In this document: positions 54,247 to 63,278 of the stretch, piece by piece
Layout of the letters: each line of letters starts with the position of its first letter
Position numbering within the stretch: position 1 is the stretch's first letter
From: UBA5109 sp963975155
Lineage (GTDB): Bacteria > Pseudomonadota > Gammaproteobacteria > Pseudomonadales > Pseudohongiellaceae
Direction: 5' to 3'
Assembly: GCA_963975155.1 (NCBI GenBank)
Contig: CAXBFG010000003.1
Location: 124,001 to 188,000, forward strand
DNA: 64,000 nt
Made by a program: the position numbers and the translations under genes
Notes under the pieces: generated by a model
What the model was told of the DNA's origin: nothing
Databases searched by the model: none
Seen by the model: the letters and a program-made list of their open reading frames with translations, nothing else

Positions 54247-56085
54247 TCATTTGAGCTCGGATTTAATCGCATCCACTATTTCACTGATCTTGAATGGCTG
54301 ACCCGATACTTTGTTCAGTGACTTGGTATCGAGCAGGTATTCCGAGCGTAACATTTTTACCAGTTGTCCGGTGTTCATTTCCGGAACCAGTATCTTCTCG
54401 TAGCCTGTTAAAAGCTCGTGAAGATTTGCTGGCAGGGGCCACATATGACGAATATGTATGTGGGCGACATCCAGCCCTTCACGCAGGCAGCGCTTAACGG
54501 CCTGGTGAATGGCACCGTAAGTTGAACCCCAGCCTACCACGGCCAGTTTGCCGCTCTTATTGCCCATATGCACATCCTGAAGCGGGATATCCCTGGCAAT
54601 ATTATCGATCTTGGCTTTACGGGTATTGGTCATCTTTTGATGATTGTCAGGATCGTAAGAGATATCACCGGTGTCGTAGCTTTTCTCAATGCCGCCAATA
54701 CGATGCTCTAAACCGGCTGTACCCGGTTTAGCCCAGACTCGCGCCAATGTTTCCGGGTCACGCAAAGATGGAGAAAAGTCCTTGGTTTCTTTATGAAAAT
54801 GCGCCGGGAAGGGCTCGTAGTCCTCAAAATCAGGAATCAGCCATGGCTCTGAAGCATTGGCAATATAACCATCTGATAAGAGCATTACCGGAGTCATATA
54901 CTTGGTTGCCAGTCGTACAGCTTCGATAGCGACATCAAAGCAGTCGCCCGGATGACTGGAAGCTATGACTGGAATTGATGTGTCGCCATGGCGGCCATAA
55001 ACAGCCTGTAAGAGATCTGACTGTTCGGTTTTGGTCGGTAAGCCGGTTGATGGGCCACCACGCTGTGTATTGACCACGACCAATGGTAACTCTGCTGATA
55101 CGGCCAGAGATATTGCCTCCATCTTCAGGGCAATACCGGGTCCGGCGCTGGAAGTAACGCCCAGCGAGCCAGAAAAAGATGCACCAATAGCAGCGCAGAC
55201 AGCAGCGATTTCATCTTCGGCCTGAAAAGTAATGACATCAAAATCCTTACGTGCCGCAAGCGTATGCAGCAGGGTGGAAGCCGGAGTTATCGGGTAAGAG
55301 GCAAATAAAATACCCAGATTGGCTAATTGCCCACCTGCCAGCAGGCCCCAGGCCAGCGCAGTCGAACCGTTCATATTTCGATAGCTGCCGGGTGTCTGAT
55401 GAGCCTTAGGCACTTTATATACTTCTATGCCACTGGGTAATTCGGCAGTTTCACCAAAGGCATGCCCGGCATTCAGAGCGGCAACGTTGGCATTGGCAAT
55501 ATCCGGATTACTGGCGAACTTGGCTTTCAGGTTATCGATGGTGCTTTGTTTGTCACGATCAAACAGCCAGAACACCAGCCCCAGTGTCCACATGTTTTTG
55601 CAGCGCAGAGCCATTTTATGACTCAGGCCAAAGGGTTCGACGGCTGCTATAACCTGGGAATGTATATCGATAGGCAGAACACGGTAAGCATCCAGAGAGC
55701 CATCTTCAAGGGGGTTGCTCTTATATTTGGCTTTGCTCAGGTTCTTGTCGTTAAAGGCACCGGTGTCGACAATAACCAGTCCGCCAGGCACCAGCAGTTT
55801 CAAATTGGTAATCAAAGCTGCCGGGTTCATGGCAACCAGCACTTCAACTGCATCACCGGCTGTAGTAACGTCTTCAGAACCGAAATAAATCTGGAAAGCC
55901 GACACCCCGAAAGTAGCTCCCACAGGCGCGCGTATTTCTGCCGGAAAATCCGGGAAAGTAGACAAATTGTTGCCGTGTAAAGCAGTTGCCAGAGTGAAAC
56001 TGGTACCCGTCAACTGCATACCGTCACCGGAGTCTCCGGCGAAACGTACAACAATATTCTGATGCTGCTCAGTTTCTACAGCCAT
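54247..56085 (-). CDS. korA: 2-oxoglutarate:ferredoxin oxidoreductase, fused gamma-alpha subunit
   Basis: The 612-residue protein joins an N-terminal gamma domain (VVRFAGDSGDGMQLTG) to an alpha domain (YPITPASTLLHTLA; EDEIAAVCAAIGASFSG; TSSAGPGIALKMEAI; TQRGGPSTGLPTKTEQSDL), the fused layout of many KorA proteins. I chose ATG 56085 after a GAGAGA-type SD; the frame is open to 56124. It precedes korB by 24 bp. Two-subunit Kor enzymes of this kind are also found in aerobic bacteria. Confidence 0.88.
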   Translation of the reverse strand: MAVETEQHQNIVVRFAGDSGDGMQLTGTSFTLATALHGNNLSTFPDFPAEIRAPVGATFGVSAFQIYFGSEDVTTAGDAVEVLVAMNPAALITNLKLLVPGGLVIVDTGAFNDKNLSKAKYKSNPLEDGSLDAYRVLPIDIHSQVIAAVEPFGLSHKMALRCKNMWTLGLVFWLFDRDKQSTIDNLKAKFASNPDIANANVAALNAGHAFGETAELPSGIEVYKVPKAHQTPGSYRNMNGSTALAWGLLAGGQLANLGILFASYPITPASTLLHTLAARKDFDVITFQAEDEIAAVCAAIGASFSGSLGVTSSAGPGIALKMEAISLAVSAELPLVVVNTQRGGPSTGLPTKTEQSDLLQAVYGRHGDTSIPVIASSHPGDCFDVAIEAVRLATKYMTPVMLLSDGYIANASEPWLIPDFEDYEPFPAHFHKETKDFSPSLRDPETLARVWAKPGTAGLEHRIGGIEKSYDTGDISYDPDNHQKMTNTRKAKIDNIARDIPLQDVHMGNKSGKLAVVGWGSTYGAIHQAVKRCLREGLDVAHIHIRHMWPLPANLHELLTGYEKILVPEMNTGQLVKMLRSEYLLDTKSLNKVSGQPFKISEIVDAIKSELK

Positions 56086-56307
56086 ATTTACTCTCTCAGC
56101 AAACTCTCGATTAGTGCCACTCAATCAGTACTGCCTAATCAGATGCGGTTTGGTAACCAGTCTGTCAGCCTCGTAGGAAGTCAGAGAAGAAGCGGGGAAA
56201 TTAGGGTGCGCATTATAGCAATCTACAAGGAAATATTGCTATACCATAATTAATTTGGCATTGTCTCATCCCGACATCAAATTATGTGGCATTAGGGAAA
56301 AGTATCC

Positions 56308-57003
56308 ATGTCAAAAAGCGCAGAAAAAAAACTTAAACGAGAAGCGAAAAAGCAACAGGCTCAACGCCGCACTCAGCTCCAGCAAAATTTGCTGAGAGCC
56401 TTCATTATTGTCCTGATTCCAGTGGTTCTGTATGTCTTCTATCAGGGGCTGTTCGGAGGCGCTCCGGTTTATCCGCCGGATGAAGTCTCAAGTACCGATC
56501 ATGTACAGGGTTCGGCCAATGCTCCTTTAACCATCACCATGTACGGCGACTTTCAGTGCCCTTCCTGTGCCGCTGAAGCCACTTTGCTGGCCAGTGCCTG
56601 GCCAAGAATCAGCAACAGGGCTCGTGTGGTTTTCAGGCATTATCCTCTGGATACCTATCCGCATTCCTTTGAAGCGGCACGTTATGCAGAGGCTGCTGGC
56701 CGGCAGGATATGTTCTGGGAAATGTATAACTATCTCTACAGTGATCAGGCCAGCTGGAGTGTTATGCAGGATGCAACACCGAGCTTTGATAATTACGCAG
56801 AAGAACTGGGGATGGATGTTGAGCAATTACGAGCCGATGCCGCTTTGCCTGAAGTCAGGGAAAAAATTCTCGCCGATCAGCGAGGTGGAACCAGAGCCGG
56901 AGTTCGTACGACGCCGACCTTGTATTTTAATGGGGAGATGGTGGCGAACCCGCGCACCGCTTCGGAGCTTGTAACAATGGTTAATCAATTTCTAGCGCGG
57001 TAG
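56308..57003 (+). CDS. Membrane-anchored DsbA-family thiol oxidoreductase
   Basis: This 231-residue protein has a basic, Gln/Lys-rich cytosolic N-terminus, a membrane helix (about 29-46) and a periplasmic thioredoxin fold. The redox motif is C84-P-S-C87, and the DsbA helical insert and cis-Pro loop TTPTLYFNG are present. CPxC DsbA-like proteins with an anchor act in disulfide exchange or isomerisation. It is divergent from korA. Confidence 0.85.
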   Translation: MSKSAEKKLKREAKKQQAQRRTQLQQNLLRAFIIVLIPVVLYVFYQGLFGGAPVYPPDEVSSTDHVQGSANAPLTITMYGDFQCPSCAAEATLLASAWPRISNRARVVFRHYPLDTYPHSFEAARYAEAAGRQDMFWEMYNYLYSDQASWSVMQDATPSFDNYAEELGMDVEQLRADAALPEVREKILADQRGGTRAGVRTTPTLYFNGEMVANPRTASELVTMVNQFLAR

Positions 57004-57045
57004 AGTTCGCCGGCCTGCTGCGCTCGACTATTCTTCGTTAAAATC

Positions 57046-57068
57046 AAAGGGGTCAGAGTAATTTGATC
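57046..57068 (+). repeat. Possible remnant of an IS200/RAYT-associated end motif
   Basis: GGGGTCAGAGTAATTTGAT at 57049-57067 looks like the GGGGTCAGAGTAAA-type sequences often found at the ends of IS200-like or REP-associated transposase loci in gammaproteobacteria. No transposase gene is nearby. This is recalled from general experience and should be tested. Confidence 0.3.
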
Positions 57069-57233
57069 CAGTGAGCCAGTGTCGAATCAAAATCTATAAA
57101 AGTCGCTACGAGTGAAGCTTAATCGAGGCAAACTTATCATACAGGACAGGAGTTTACAGAGCTCGTAAATGACTAGGCTGAAGTATTTTTTAACAAAGAG
57201 TAAGCAAGCGCAGTAGGCTTCTTCATAAATGGC

Positions 57234-58472
57234 TTATTCACTAATAGCCATTACCCGCATCATCGCTAACAGATCATAAGAAGCATAGCCATCTGTCGGT
57301 AATCCGCTTTCTTCCTGAAATGTCCTGATCGCTGCGCGGGTTCTGGAACCCATAATCCCGTCTGCTGTACCAACATCAATGCCAAGGGTATTGAGGATTT
57401 CCTGCAACTCAATGACTTCACTGCGACTAAGTGCACGTTCATCAGTTTCCGGCCAGTGCTGAATTGGGCCGCCACCGGCAAAGCGATCTGCCAGATGACC
57501 AACGGAAATGGCGTAAAAAGTTGAACGGTTCCATACCATGGTTGTACGGAAGTTGTTATAGGTCAGGAAGGCAGGACCCTTGGCCCCAGAGGGAAGAACA
57601 ACAGAAGCTTCCAGGGAAGCATTGCCCAAAGCAGAGCCATCGGCTCGTTTGATACCCATGGCATTCCATTCACTTACGGTTTTGCGTATGCCGGTACCAG
57701 ATTGTGTGAAATCAAAATTTTCCGGCAGCACAATTTCGCGTCCCCAGCGTTCATCAGTTTGCCAGCCGGAGCGGGAAAGAAAATTAGCGGCAGATGCAAA
57801 AATATCCGGCAGGCTGTTCCAGATATCAATGCGGCCATCATTGTCGCCATCGACGGCATAACGTTCGAAGGTGGATGGCATAAACTGGCATTGCCCCATC
57901 GCCCCGGCCCAGGAACCGGACATATCTTCTACACTGATATGTCCCGCGTCGATGATTTTCAGGGCAGTGAGTAATTCATTACGAAAGAATCCACTGCGAC
58001 GTGGATCGTAGGCCAGAGTTGCGAGTGCGTTTAGTACTGAAAAGCCACCGGTATAGTCGCCAAAGTTACTCTCCAGCGCCCAGAATGAGACCAGATATTG
58101 TGGTGGCACGCCATATTCACGAAATATTCGTGCAAACAATTCGCTGTGTTCCTGTAGCAGCGCCTGACCTCTTGCTATACGGCCTTCACTGATCCGATTA
58201 TTCATGTAGTTAGAAAAAGTCTGCACAAACTCCGGTTGGCTTTGGTCCAGTTCAATAACCCTGGGGATGGGTTCCTGAATAACGGACATAGCCATGTCTA
58301 AGGTCAAAGGGCTGATACCGGCGGCGAGTGCTTCGATGCGTAATTCAGCCAACCAATCAGAGAAAGCCTGTTGCTCCTGAGCAACTACAGTCTGTCCCAG
58401 CATAGCCAGTATTAGCAACAGCGTAGATATTTTTTTAAGTAAACTCTTAGTAAGCAAGCTTAAGGAGCGCAT
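57234..58472 (-). CDS. Lytic murein transglycosylase, MltB family, with peptidoglycan-binding domain
   Basis: This 412-residue exported protein has a signal peptide (cleavage after TVVA near 30) and a soluble-lytic-transglycosylase domain. The catalytic Glu is about E134 in FWALESNFGDYTGG, followed by SWAGAMGQCQFMPSTF and DGDNDGRIDIWNSLPDI. The C-terminal peptidoglycan-binding domain type 1 reads EVIELQEILNTLGIDVGTADGIMGSRT. It cleaves glycan strands to anhydro-muropeptides. I used ATG 58472, one base after the response-regulator stop; the frame is open to 58592. Likely co-transcribed with the two-component genes. Confidence 0.9.
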   Translation of the reverse strand: MRSLSLLTKSLLKKISTLLLILAMLGQTVVAQEQQAFSDWLAELRIEALAAGISPLTLDMAMSVIQEPIPRVIELDQSQPEFVQTFSNYMNNRISEGRIARGQALLQEHSELFARIFREYGVPPQYLVSFWALESNFGDYTGGFSVLNALATLAYDPRRSGFFRNELLTALKIIDAGHISVEDMSGSWAGAMGQCQFMPSTFERYAVDGDNDGRIDIWNSLPDIFASAANFLSRSGWQTDERWGREIVLPENFDFTQSGTGIRKTVSEWNAMGIKRADGSALGNASLEASVVLPSGAKGPAFLTYNNFRTTMVWNRSTFYAISVGHLADRFAGGGPIQHWPETDERALSRSEVIELQEILNTLGIDVGTADGIMGSRTRAAIRTFQEESGLPTDGYASYDLLAMMRVMAISE

Positions 58473-58473
58473 A

Positions 58474-59142
58474 TTAATTCCACTCAAATTTATAACCCAC
58501 GGCATAAAGTGAATGTATGAGTTCTGTATCGGGCAGTTGAACAGCAATTTTTTTACGTAATTTTTTAATGTGACTGTCGATGGTTCGGTCACTGACGACG
58601 CGCCCGTCTGAATAGATTTTATCGACCAGTACCGAACGGGAGAAAATCCGCCCTGGGTGATCGGACAACACTTTCAGCAACTGGAACTCAACGGCAGTCA
58701 GGTCCAGGTCATTGCCTTCGATACTGGCTTTATAGGTATCCATATCCAGCTTCAGACCTTTTTCTTCCAGTTTTTCGGAGCTCTCGCTGCGGCGCAGCAC
58801 AGCCTTGACACGTGCCACCACTTCTCGCGGGCTGTAGGGTTTGCAGATGTAATCGTCGGCACCTAGCTCAAGACCGAGCAGGCGGTCAATTTCTTCGACT
58901 TTGGCAGTAACCATAATAACCGGTAGTTGTGAATTACGACGGATTTCCTTGCAGATATCCATGCCATCCTTACCCGGTAACATTAAATCCAGTAACACCA
59001 GATCAGGGTGGTTATGTTCAAGCCAGGGTAGTACTTCATCGCCATTGTGGATCAATGTGCTTTTGAAACCGTTGCGATCGAGGTAATCTTTCAGAAGGCC
59101 AGCCAGTTTTACTTCATCTTCAACGATTAAGACATGCTGCAT
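58474..59142 (-). CDS. OmpR-family response regulator (BaeR-like)
   Basis: This 222-residue regulator has a receiver domain (acidic pocket EDE at 8-10, phospho-acceptor D52 in LVLLDLMLPGKDG, Lys in ICKPYSPRE). Its winged-helix DNA-binding domain has RIFSRSVLVDKIY and DRTIDSHIKKLRKK. The closest overall feel is BaeR/CreB. The sensor kinase gene lies 68 bp upstream and the MltB gene immediately downstream, so the system may control or sense cell-wall damage. Confidence 0.92.
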   Translation of the reverse strand: MQHVLIVEDEVKLAGLLKDYLDRNGFKSTLIHNGDEVLPWLEHNHPDLVLLDLMLPGKDGMDICKEIRRNSQLPVIMVTAKVEEIDRLLGLELGADDYICKPYSPREVVARVKAVLRRSESSEKLEEKGLKLDMDTYKASIEGNDLDLTAVEFQLLKVLSDHPGRIFSRSVLVDKIYSDGRVVSDRTIDSHIKKLRKKIAVQLPDTELIHSLYAVGYKFEWN

Positions 59143-59210
59143 AGTAAAAAATCCACGTTGTAGTTTATATCAGGCAGTTTAAGTGCTCCGGGGGTTTGGG
59201 GCAAATGTTA

Positions 59211-60746
59211 TCAGGCTTTTGAATTTTGCCGGTGTGGTATTTCGATAGTGAGTTTAAGTCCGCCCAGTTCGGAGTGCTGAGCCGCTATAGTACCTTCATG
59301 TGCTTCAACTATATTCTTGCAAATGGCCAGTCCCAGGCCTGATCCACCACTTTGCCGATTACGTGACGACTCAACCCTGTAAAGTCGGGTGAACAGATTC
59401 TGCAGATCATCATCACTAACTCCGGGTTCTGAGTCGATCCAGTTGATAACAACCTTGTCAGGATATTCCTTGATCTGAATCTTGAGTTGACCTCCATCCT
59501 CAGTGTAGCGGCAGGTGTTTTGCAGCAGATTGGAAAATAGTTGCTTCAGACGATTGGGGTCTCCAAACAGCATGATTTTCTTTTTGCTTTTCAATGCGGC
59601 GATTTTACTGCTGACTTTTAGATGGTGCTTTTCGATCAGATTCTGGTGAAGCTCTATGGACTGGTTCAGGAGGGCGCCAATATCCAAATTGGTTTTTTTA
59701 TAAACCAGAGCTCCAAGATCGGACATGGACAGCTCATGTAAATCATTCACCAGGGTATTCAGGTGTAAGACTTCCTGGTGCCATGAATCGAGATTTTCGG
59801 GATTAAGCGGGCGAATGCCATCCTGAGCAGCTTCAAGCTCGCCGCGCAGGATGGTCAGTGGCGTTCTCAACTCATGCGAAATATCCGCAATCCACTGCCG
59901 CCTGGCAGTCTGGTTTTGATCGAGTGTATTTGCAAGGGTATTAAAATCAGTCGATAGCTGGCTGAGTTCATCCGAGCTGCGAATTTTCAGACGGGGACTG
60001 TAATCTCCTGCGGTCAGGGCACGGGTACCTTTTACCAGATCCCGGATAGGTCGGACCAGGTAGCTGGATACCGGAAAGGCTATCAGGGTTGAGATGACAA
60101 GCAGCACCACACCAAAGAGAAAGAAGGTATTGGCCTGATTCTCGACAAAAAGCTGATCGGCACGCTCCGATAATTCCTGGCGACTGGTTACGGCCAGATA
60201 GCCAACAGTATCACCTTCAAACCTGATCGGGTTAAGGTTAGCCAGCGGTAGAGCTTCCTTATCTCCAAAAATAATTTCCTGATTGGAGTCCAGTAGCAAG
60301 AGATGAGGTCGGGCTGGGCTGTATTCAGAAGAAAAATACCAGTCATCATCAGCCAGCAAGGGCGGAGGGCGACGGAAAGCATCAATCGCACTGGGATTAT
60401 TGGTCAGGATATTGCGATCCTCAATAGCAGAATCGATCAGACGTATGTTGGTTACTTGTCTGATTTCCAGAATTTCGCCGGATTCCTGTGAGCGTGCGAC
60501 ACTGTCCCTGATAATGATATTCCATAGACTGGGATTGCCGCGTAACAAATCCCAACCGTTTCTACTTGCATACCAGGCTTCGAGTCCATCTACCAAAGTT
60601 GGTACCTGCTGCTCTTCAATACGACTGATATAGTCTATAAAGCCGTTGTTAAATTGCGCGCGGCCAATACTGTACATTGAAATATAGACAATGATGTGTG
60701 CGGAAAGAATTGCCAGAAGCAATTTGTATTTAATCCTTAAACCCAT
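59211..60746 (-). CDS. Sensor histidine kinase with HAMP domain (BaeS-like)
   Basis: This 511-residue kinase has two membrane helices (about 8-28 and 207-230), a periplasmic sensor domain of about 175 residues between them, and a HAMP domain (VSSYLVRPIRDLVKGTRALTAGDY). The HisKA domain carries phospho-acceptor H291 in WIADISHELRTPLT. The ATPase domain has N-box NLLQNTCRYTEDGG, a G1-like region and SGLGLAICKNIVEAHEG. It is the first gene of the kinase-regulator-MltB operon. The ligand is unknown. Confidence 0.92.
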   Translation of the reverse strand: MGLRIKYKLLLAILSAHIIVYISMYSIGRAQFNNGFIDYISRIEEQQVPTLVDGLEAWYASRNGWDLLRGNPSLWNIIIRDSVARSQESGEILEIRQVTNIRLIDSAIEDRNILTNNPSAIDAFRRPPPLLADDDWYFSSEYSPARPHLLLLDSNQEIIFGDKEALPLANLNPIRFEGDTVGYLAVTSRQELSERADQLFVENQANTFFLFGVVLLVISTLIAFPVSSYLVRPIRDLVKGTRALTAGDYSPRLKIRSSDELSQLSTDFNTLANTLDQNQTARRQWIADISHELRTPLTILRGELEAAQDGIRPLNPENLDSWHQEVLHLNTLVNDLHELSMSDLGALVYKKTNLDIGALLNQSIELHQNLIEKHHLKVSSKIAALKSKKKIMLFGDPNRLKQLFSNLLQNTCRYTEDGGQLKIQIKEYPDKVVINWIDSEPGVSDDDLQNLFTRLYRVESSRNRQSGGSGLGLAICKNIVEAHEGTIAAQHSELGGLKLTIEIPHRQNSKA

Positions 60747-61053
60747 AATTTTTCGGCAGTTTTTACTTTATACTCACAACTATACTCACGCTCAATATAA
60801 AATCAGAGCAGCAAGCTGTATTAAAGCCCAGATTCCTTAATATTTGCACATTAAATTTCAGTAATGTTATTTGCTGCAACAATATTGTGATCCGGGCCTG
60901 CTATGCTAAGCTTGCAGCTGAAGATGGCAGAATACCATTATAGGAGCTGAGCCATACATAGTAGCTAAGACATTGTTCCTGAAACATTTAGCTAAAAATT
61001 GTAACAAAACCGCTATTACGCCTTGGATTAAGTAGTACCACCGGGAGTTATCA
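60747..61053. other. Divergent region between the sensor kinase and the GGDEF gene
   Basis: These 307 bp are AT-rich and contain no gene. Near the kinase start, TATACTCACAAC and TATACTCACGCT form an imperfect tandem 12-mer at about 60770-60793, a possible regulator site. The GGDEF gene has SD-like GGGAG at 61043-61047. No confident -35/-10 pair was assigned. Confidence 0.4.
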
Positions 61054-62181
61054 GTGAAGAAGAAAAATACTCGAGTTCTGGAAGAGTTCGATGTTGAACA
61101 GATAGAACTAAAAGGATTCTCACGAAGTATTGCTGAAATTGAATGGCTGCTCTTGTTGCTGGTCCTGCTTTACTACATGTCCCCGGACGCCCAGATTGCC
61201 AGCCCGGACGCCTTGCTTATCTGCATGGAACTTTTTGGTGCTTTTATACTGGGCTTTCATTACGTGAATTTTAATCTGCCTCAGTTTAGGTGGAAGCTGG
61301 CAATTGAAACCTGGGTGATGATACTTTTCATTACACTTGTTGTATGGAATACCGGCAGTGTCGACAGCCCTTTGCTTAACCTGTATTTGCTGGTGATTAT
61401 TTCCAGTTCCATAACGCTGGGTAAGGCGATTACAATTTCCGAAATAGCCTTGATTTCTGCAGTTTATATACTTCTGGCAGCCCGTAGCGGTCTGGAGTAT
61501 TCCCTGGTTGAATATACAGAATTCCTGATTTTCTTTTTACCTTTTATGCTGGTTGCCTATATCACCACGATGCTTGCATCAGATGTAAATTACGGCAAAG
61601 AAGTGTTCAAGGCTTTATCAGAAACAGACGAGATGACGGGGCTGTTAAACAAACGCTCATTCAGCCCGATGCTGCATAAAGCGACTGAAGTAGCAGTTCA
61701 GTATTCTCAACCGCTATCGGTCATGATGATTGATGCGGATAACCTGAAGAAGGTCAACGATACCTATGGGCACAAAGCGGGCGACAAATTAATTCTTACT
61801 CTGGCCAGTACCATCCGGGAATGTTTACGTACCTCGGATATCATTTGTCGCTATGGCGGTGATGAATTTGTTGCCTTGCTGCCGCAATTGCCTGTGAACA
61901 AGGCAATGGAAACAGCCGAGCGCTTACGAAGCGCTATTGAAAATACTTCTTTCGATGTTGATGGACAAAGAATTACTACGACTGTCAGCATAGGTGTTGC
62001 CACCTATCCTGATGAAGTGAGAGTTGCTGATGAACTCATGGAAAGGGCAGACGAGTCACTGTACGAAAGTAAAAATGCCGGACGAAATAAAGTCATCAGT
62101 TACTCAAGAATAAAAACGGAAGATCCTGAAGAAGGGATCATAGAGCAACAGGAATTTGGACTGCGTGGGACGGATTCCTAG
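61054..62181 (+). CDS. Membrane diguanylate cyclase (GGDEF)
   Basis: This 375-residue protein makes cyclic di-GMP from GTP. About five to six membrane helices fill residues 25-185. The GGDEF domain (about 190-350) has DEMTGLLNKRSF, MIDADNLKKVNDTYGHKAGD, the active-site GGDEF near 267 and an I-site RxxD (RTSD) exactly five residues before it, so product inhibition is expected. There is no EAL domain. GTG start at 61054 after SD GGGAG. Confidence 0.92.
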   Translation: MKKKNTRVLEEFDVEQIELKGFSRSIAEIEWLLLLLVLLYYMSPDAQIASPDALLICMELFGAFILGFHYVNFNLPQFRWKLAIETWVMILFITLVVWNTGSVDSPLLNLYLLVIISSSITLGKAITISEIALISAVYILLAARSGLEYSLVEYTEFLIFFLPFMLVAYITTMLASDVNYGKEVFKALSETDEMTGLLNKRSFSPMLHKATEVAVQYSQPLSVMMIDADNLKKVNDTYGHKAGDKLILTLASTIRECLRTSDIICRYGGDEFVALLPQLPVNKAMETAERLRSAIENTSFDVDGQRITTTVSIGVATYPDEVRVADELMERADESLYESKNAGRNKVISYSRIKTEDPEEGIIEQQEFGLRGTDS

Positions 62182-62225
62182 TTTCAGGAAGTTGGCAGAT
62201 CCTGAGTTAAAAAAGTAACAGGTTT

Positions 62226-62897
62226 ATGAAAAAAATTGATCAACTCGCAGTTCCGGATCTTTTAAAGAAGACTGCCAGGCTTAGTGAAAAAAAGGATTCA
62301 AAAGCAGGCCCTCAAAGCAAGTCATCCAGAGATCATGTGGATGCCATAAATCAAATGTTTGCCGAATTTGAGCTGGCTTATCATAATCAGTATCACAAGG
62401 CATTTCCGGATGAAGGAGCCTTAAATCTTGCCAAAAAATACTGGCTGAATACTCTTGCGGTTTTTTCACCTGAACTGATCCTGAAAGCAACACGTCAACT
62501 GGTACTAAGCCAGCCTTATTTGCCAACCATAGCTAATGTTGCAGATACCTGTAAAAACGGTTTGAGCTTGTTCGGCTTACCCTCAATACACGATGCCTAT
62601 CTTGAAGCCTGTCGCAAAGCTTCGCCAAAATCTGCCCAGCAATGGAGCCATCTGGCTGTGTATCTAGCCGGCAGGGCTACTGGCTGGTTCGAATTAGCCA
62701 ACCAGACTGAAGCACAGATTTTCCCGTTGTTTGACTACCACTATTCACAATTGATGCAGCGTGTTCTGCATGGTGAAGAGCTTAAGGTTTCTGTAGCGAC
62801 ACCGCTGCCGGAAACCAGCACGGTTTGCTTAAGCGCAAATGAGAACCTGTCTCGCTTGAAGGAATTAAAAACTCATCTGAAAATTCAGGAAGGTTGA
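62226..62897 (+). CDS. Lambda-P-like replication protein
   Basis: This 223-residue protein resembles the phage lambda replication protein P family: a basic N-terminus, then HVDAINQMFAEFELAYHNQYHKAF, LNLAKKYWLNTLAVFSPELILKATRQLV and YLPTIANVADTCKNGL. Lambda P recruits the DnaB helicase. No other phage gene is near, so this may be a chromosomal helicase-loading factor of the kind carried by pseudomonads, or a phage relic. The family call is by recognition of this pattern. Confidence 0.6.
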   Translation: MKKIDQLAVPDLLKKTARLSEKKDSKAGPQSKSSRDHVDAINQMFAEFELAYHNQYHKAFPDEGALNLAKKYWLNTLAVFSPELILKATRQLVLSQPYLPTIANVADTCKNGLSLFGLPSIHDAYLEACRKASPKSAQQWSHLAVYLAGRATGWFELANQTEAQIFPLFDYHYSQLMQRVLHGEELKVSVATPLPETSTVCLSANENLSRLKELKTHLKIQEG

Positions 62898-63278
62898 TAT
62901 CTTCCACTTAGGTAGTGTGGCATTTGAAAATTTCTTGTGTGATCTAAAAGCCGCCGCTTCTGTCATGTTCACCCTTCGATCTTTCCTTCCCATTTTTCCG
63001 GCGCTGCGGAACTCGTCGCTATGCTCCTCAGACAGTCCTCGCGCTTGATCGGAAAAATAGTCAGGAAAAAGACATCTCAATGGGTTCACATGGCAGGAAG
63101 GCCGGCTTTCCGAGCATTGTCGACTTTTAAAGAATGTTTAATGCACAGTCTTAATGAGACGCTATTCAGTCGGCGACCATCTGACGACAGGGTAGCTCGT
63201 TATCAAGACTGAACATATGCTGAAAATTTCAAAAGGCGCACTACATGGCATTCTGAACCCGGGCTTCACTGATGTTTG
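62898..63278. other. Gene-free stretch between the P-like gene and ettA
   Basis: Almost all of these 381 bp are the copy-2 MITE-like element. The 63-residue frame at 63021-63212 lies in the element core and is not a credible gene. No terminator with a T-run was seen for either flanking gene. Confidence 0.6.
62912..63244. mobile_element. MITE-like element, copy 2 (inverted relative to copy 1)
   Basis: The 333-bp element starts GTAGTGTGGCATTTGAAAATTTC at 62912 and ends in the imperfect inverted copy up to CACTAC at 63239-63244. Its core (62955-63205) is nearly identical to the reverse complement of 34823-35066. The inner 21-bp inverted repeat has decayed on one side (CAGTCTTAATGAGACGC instead of CAGTCTTGATAACGAGC). 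No transposase is encoded. Confidence 0.75.
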
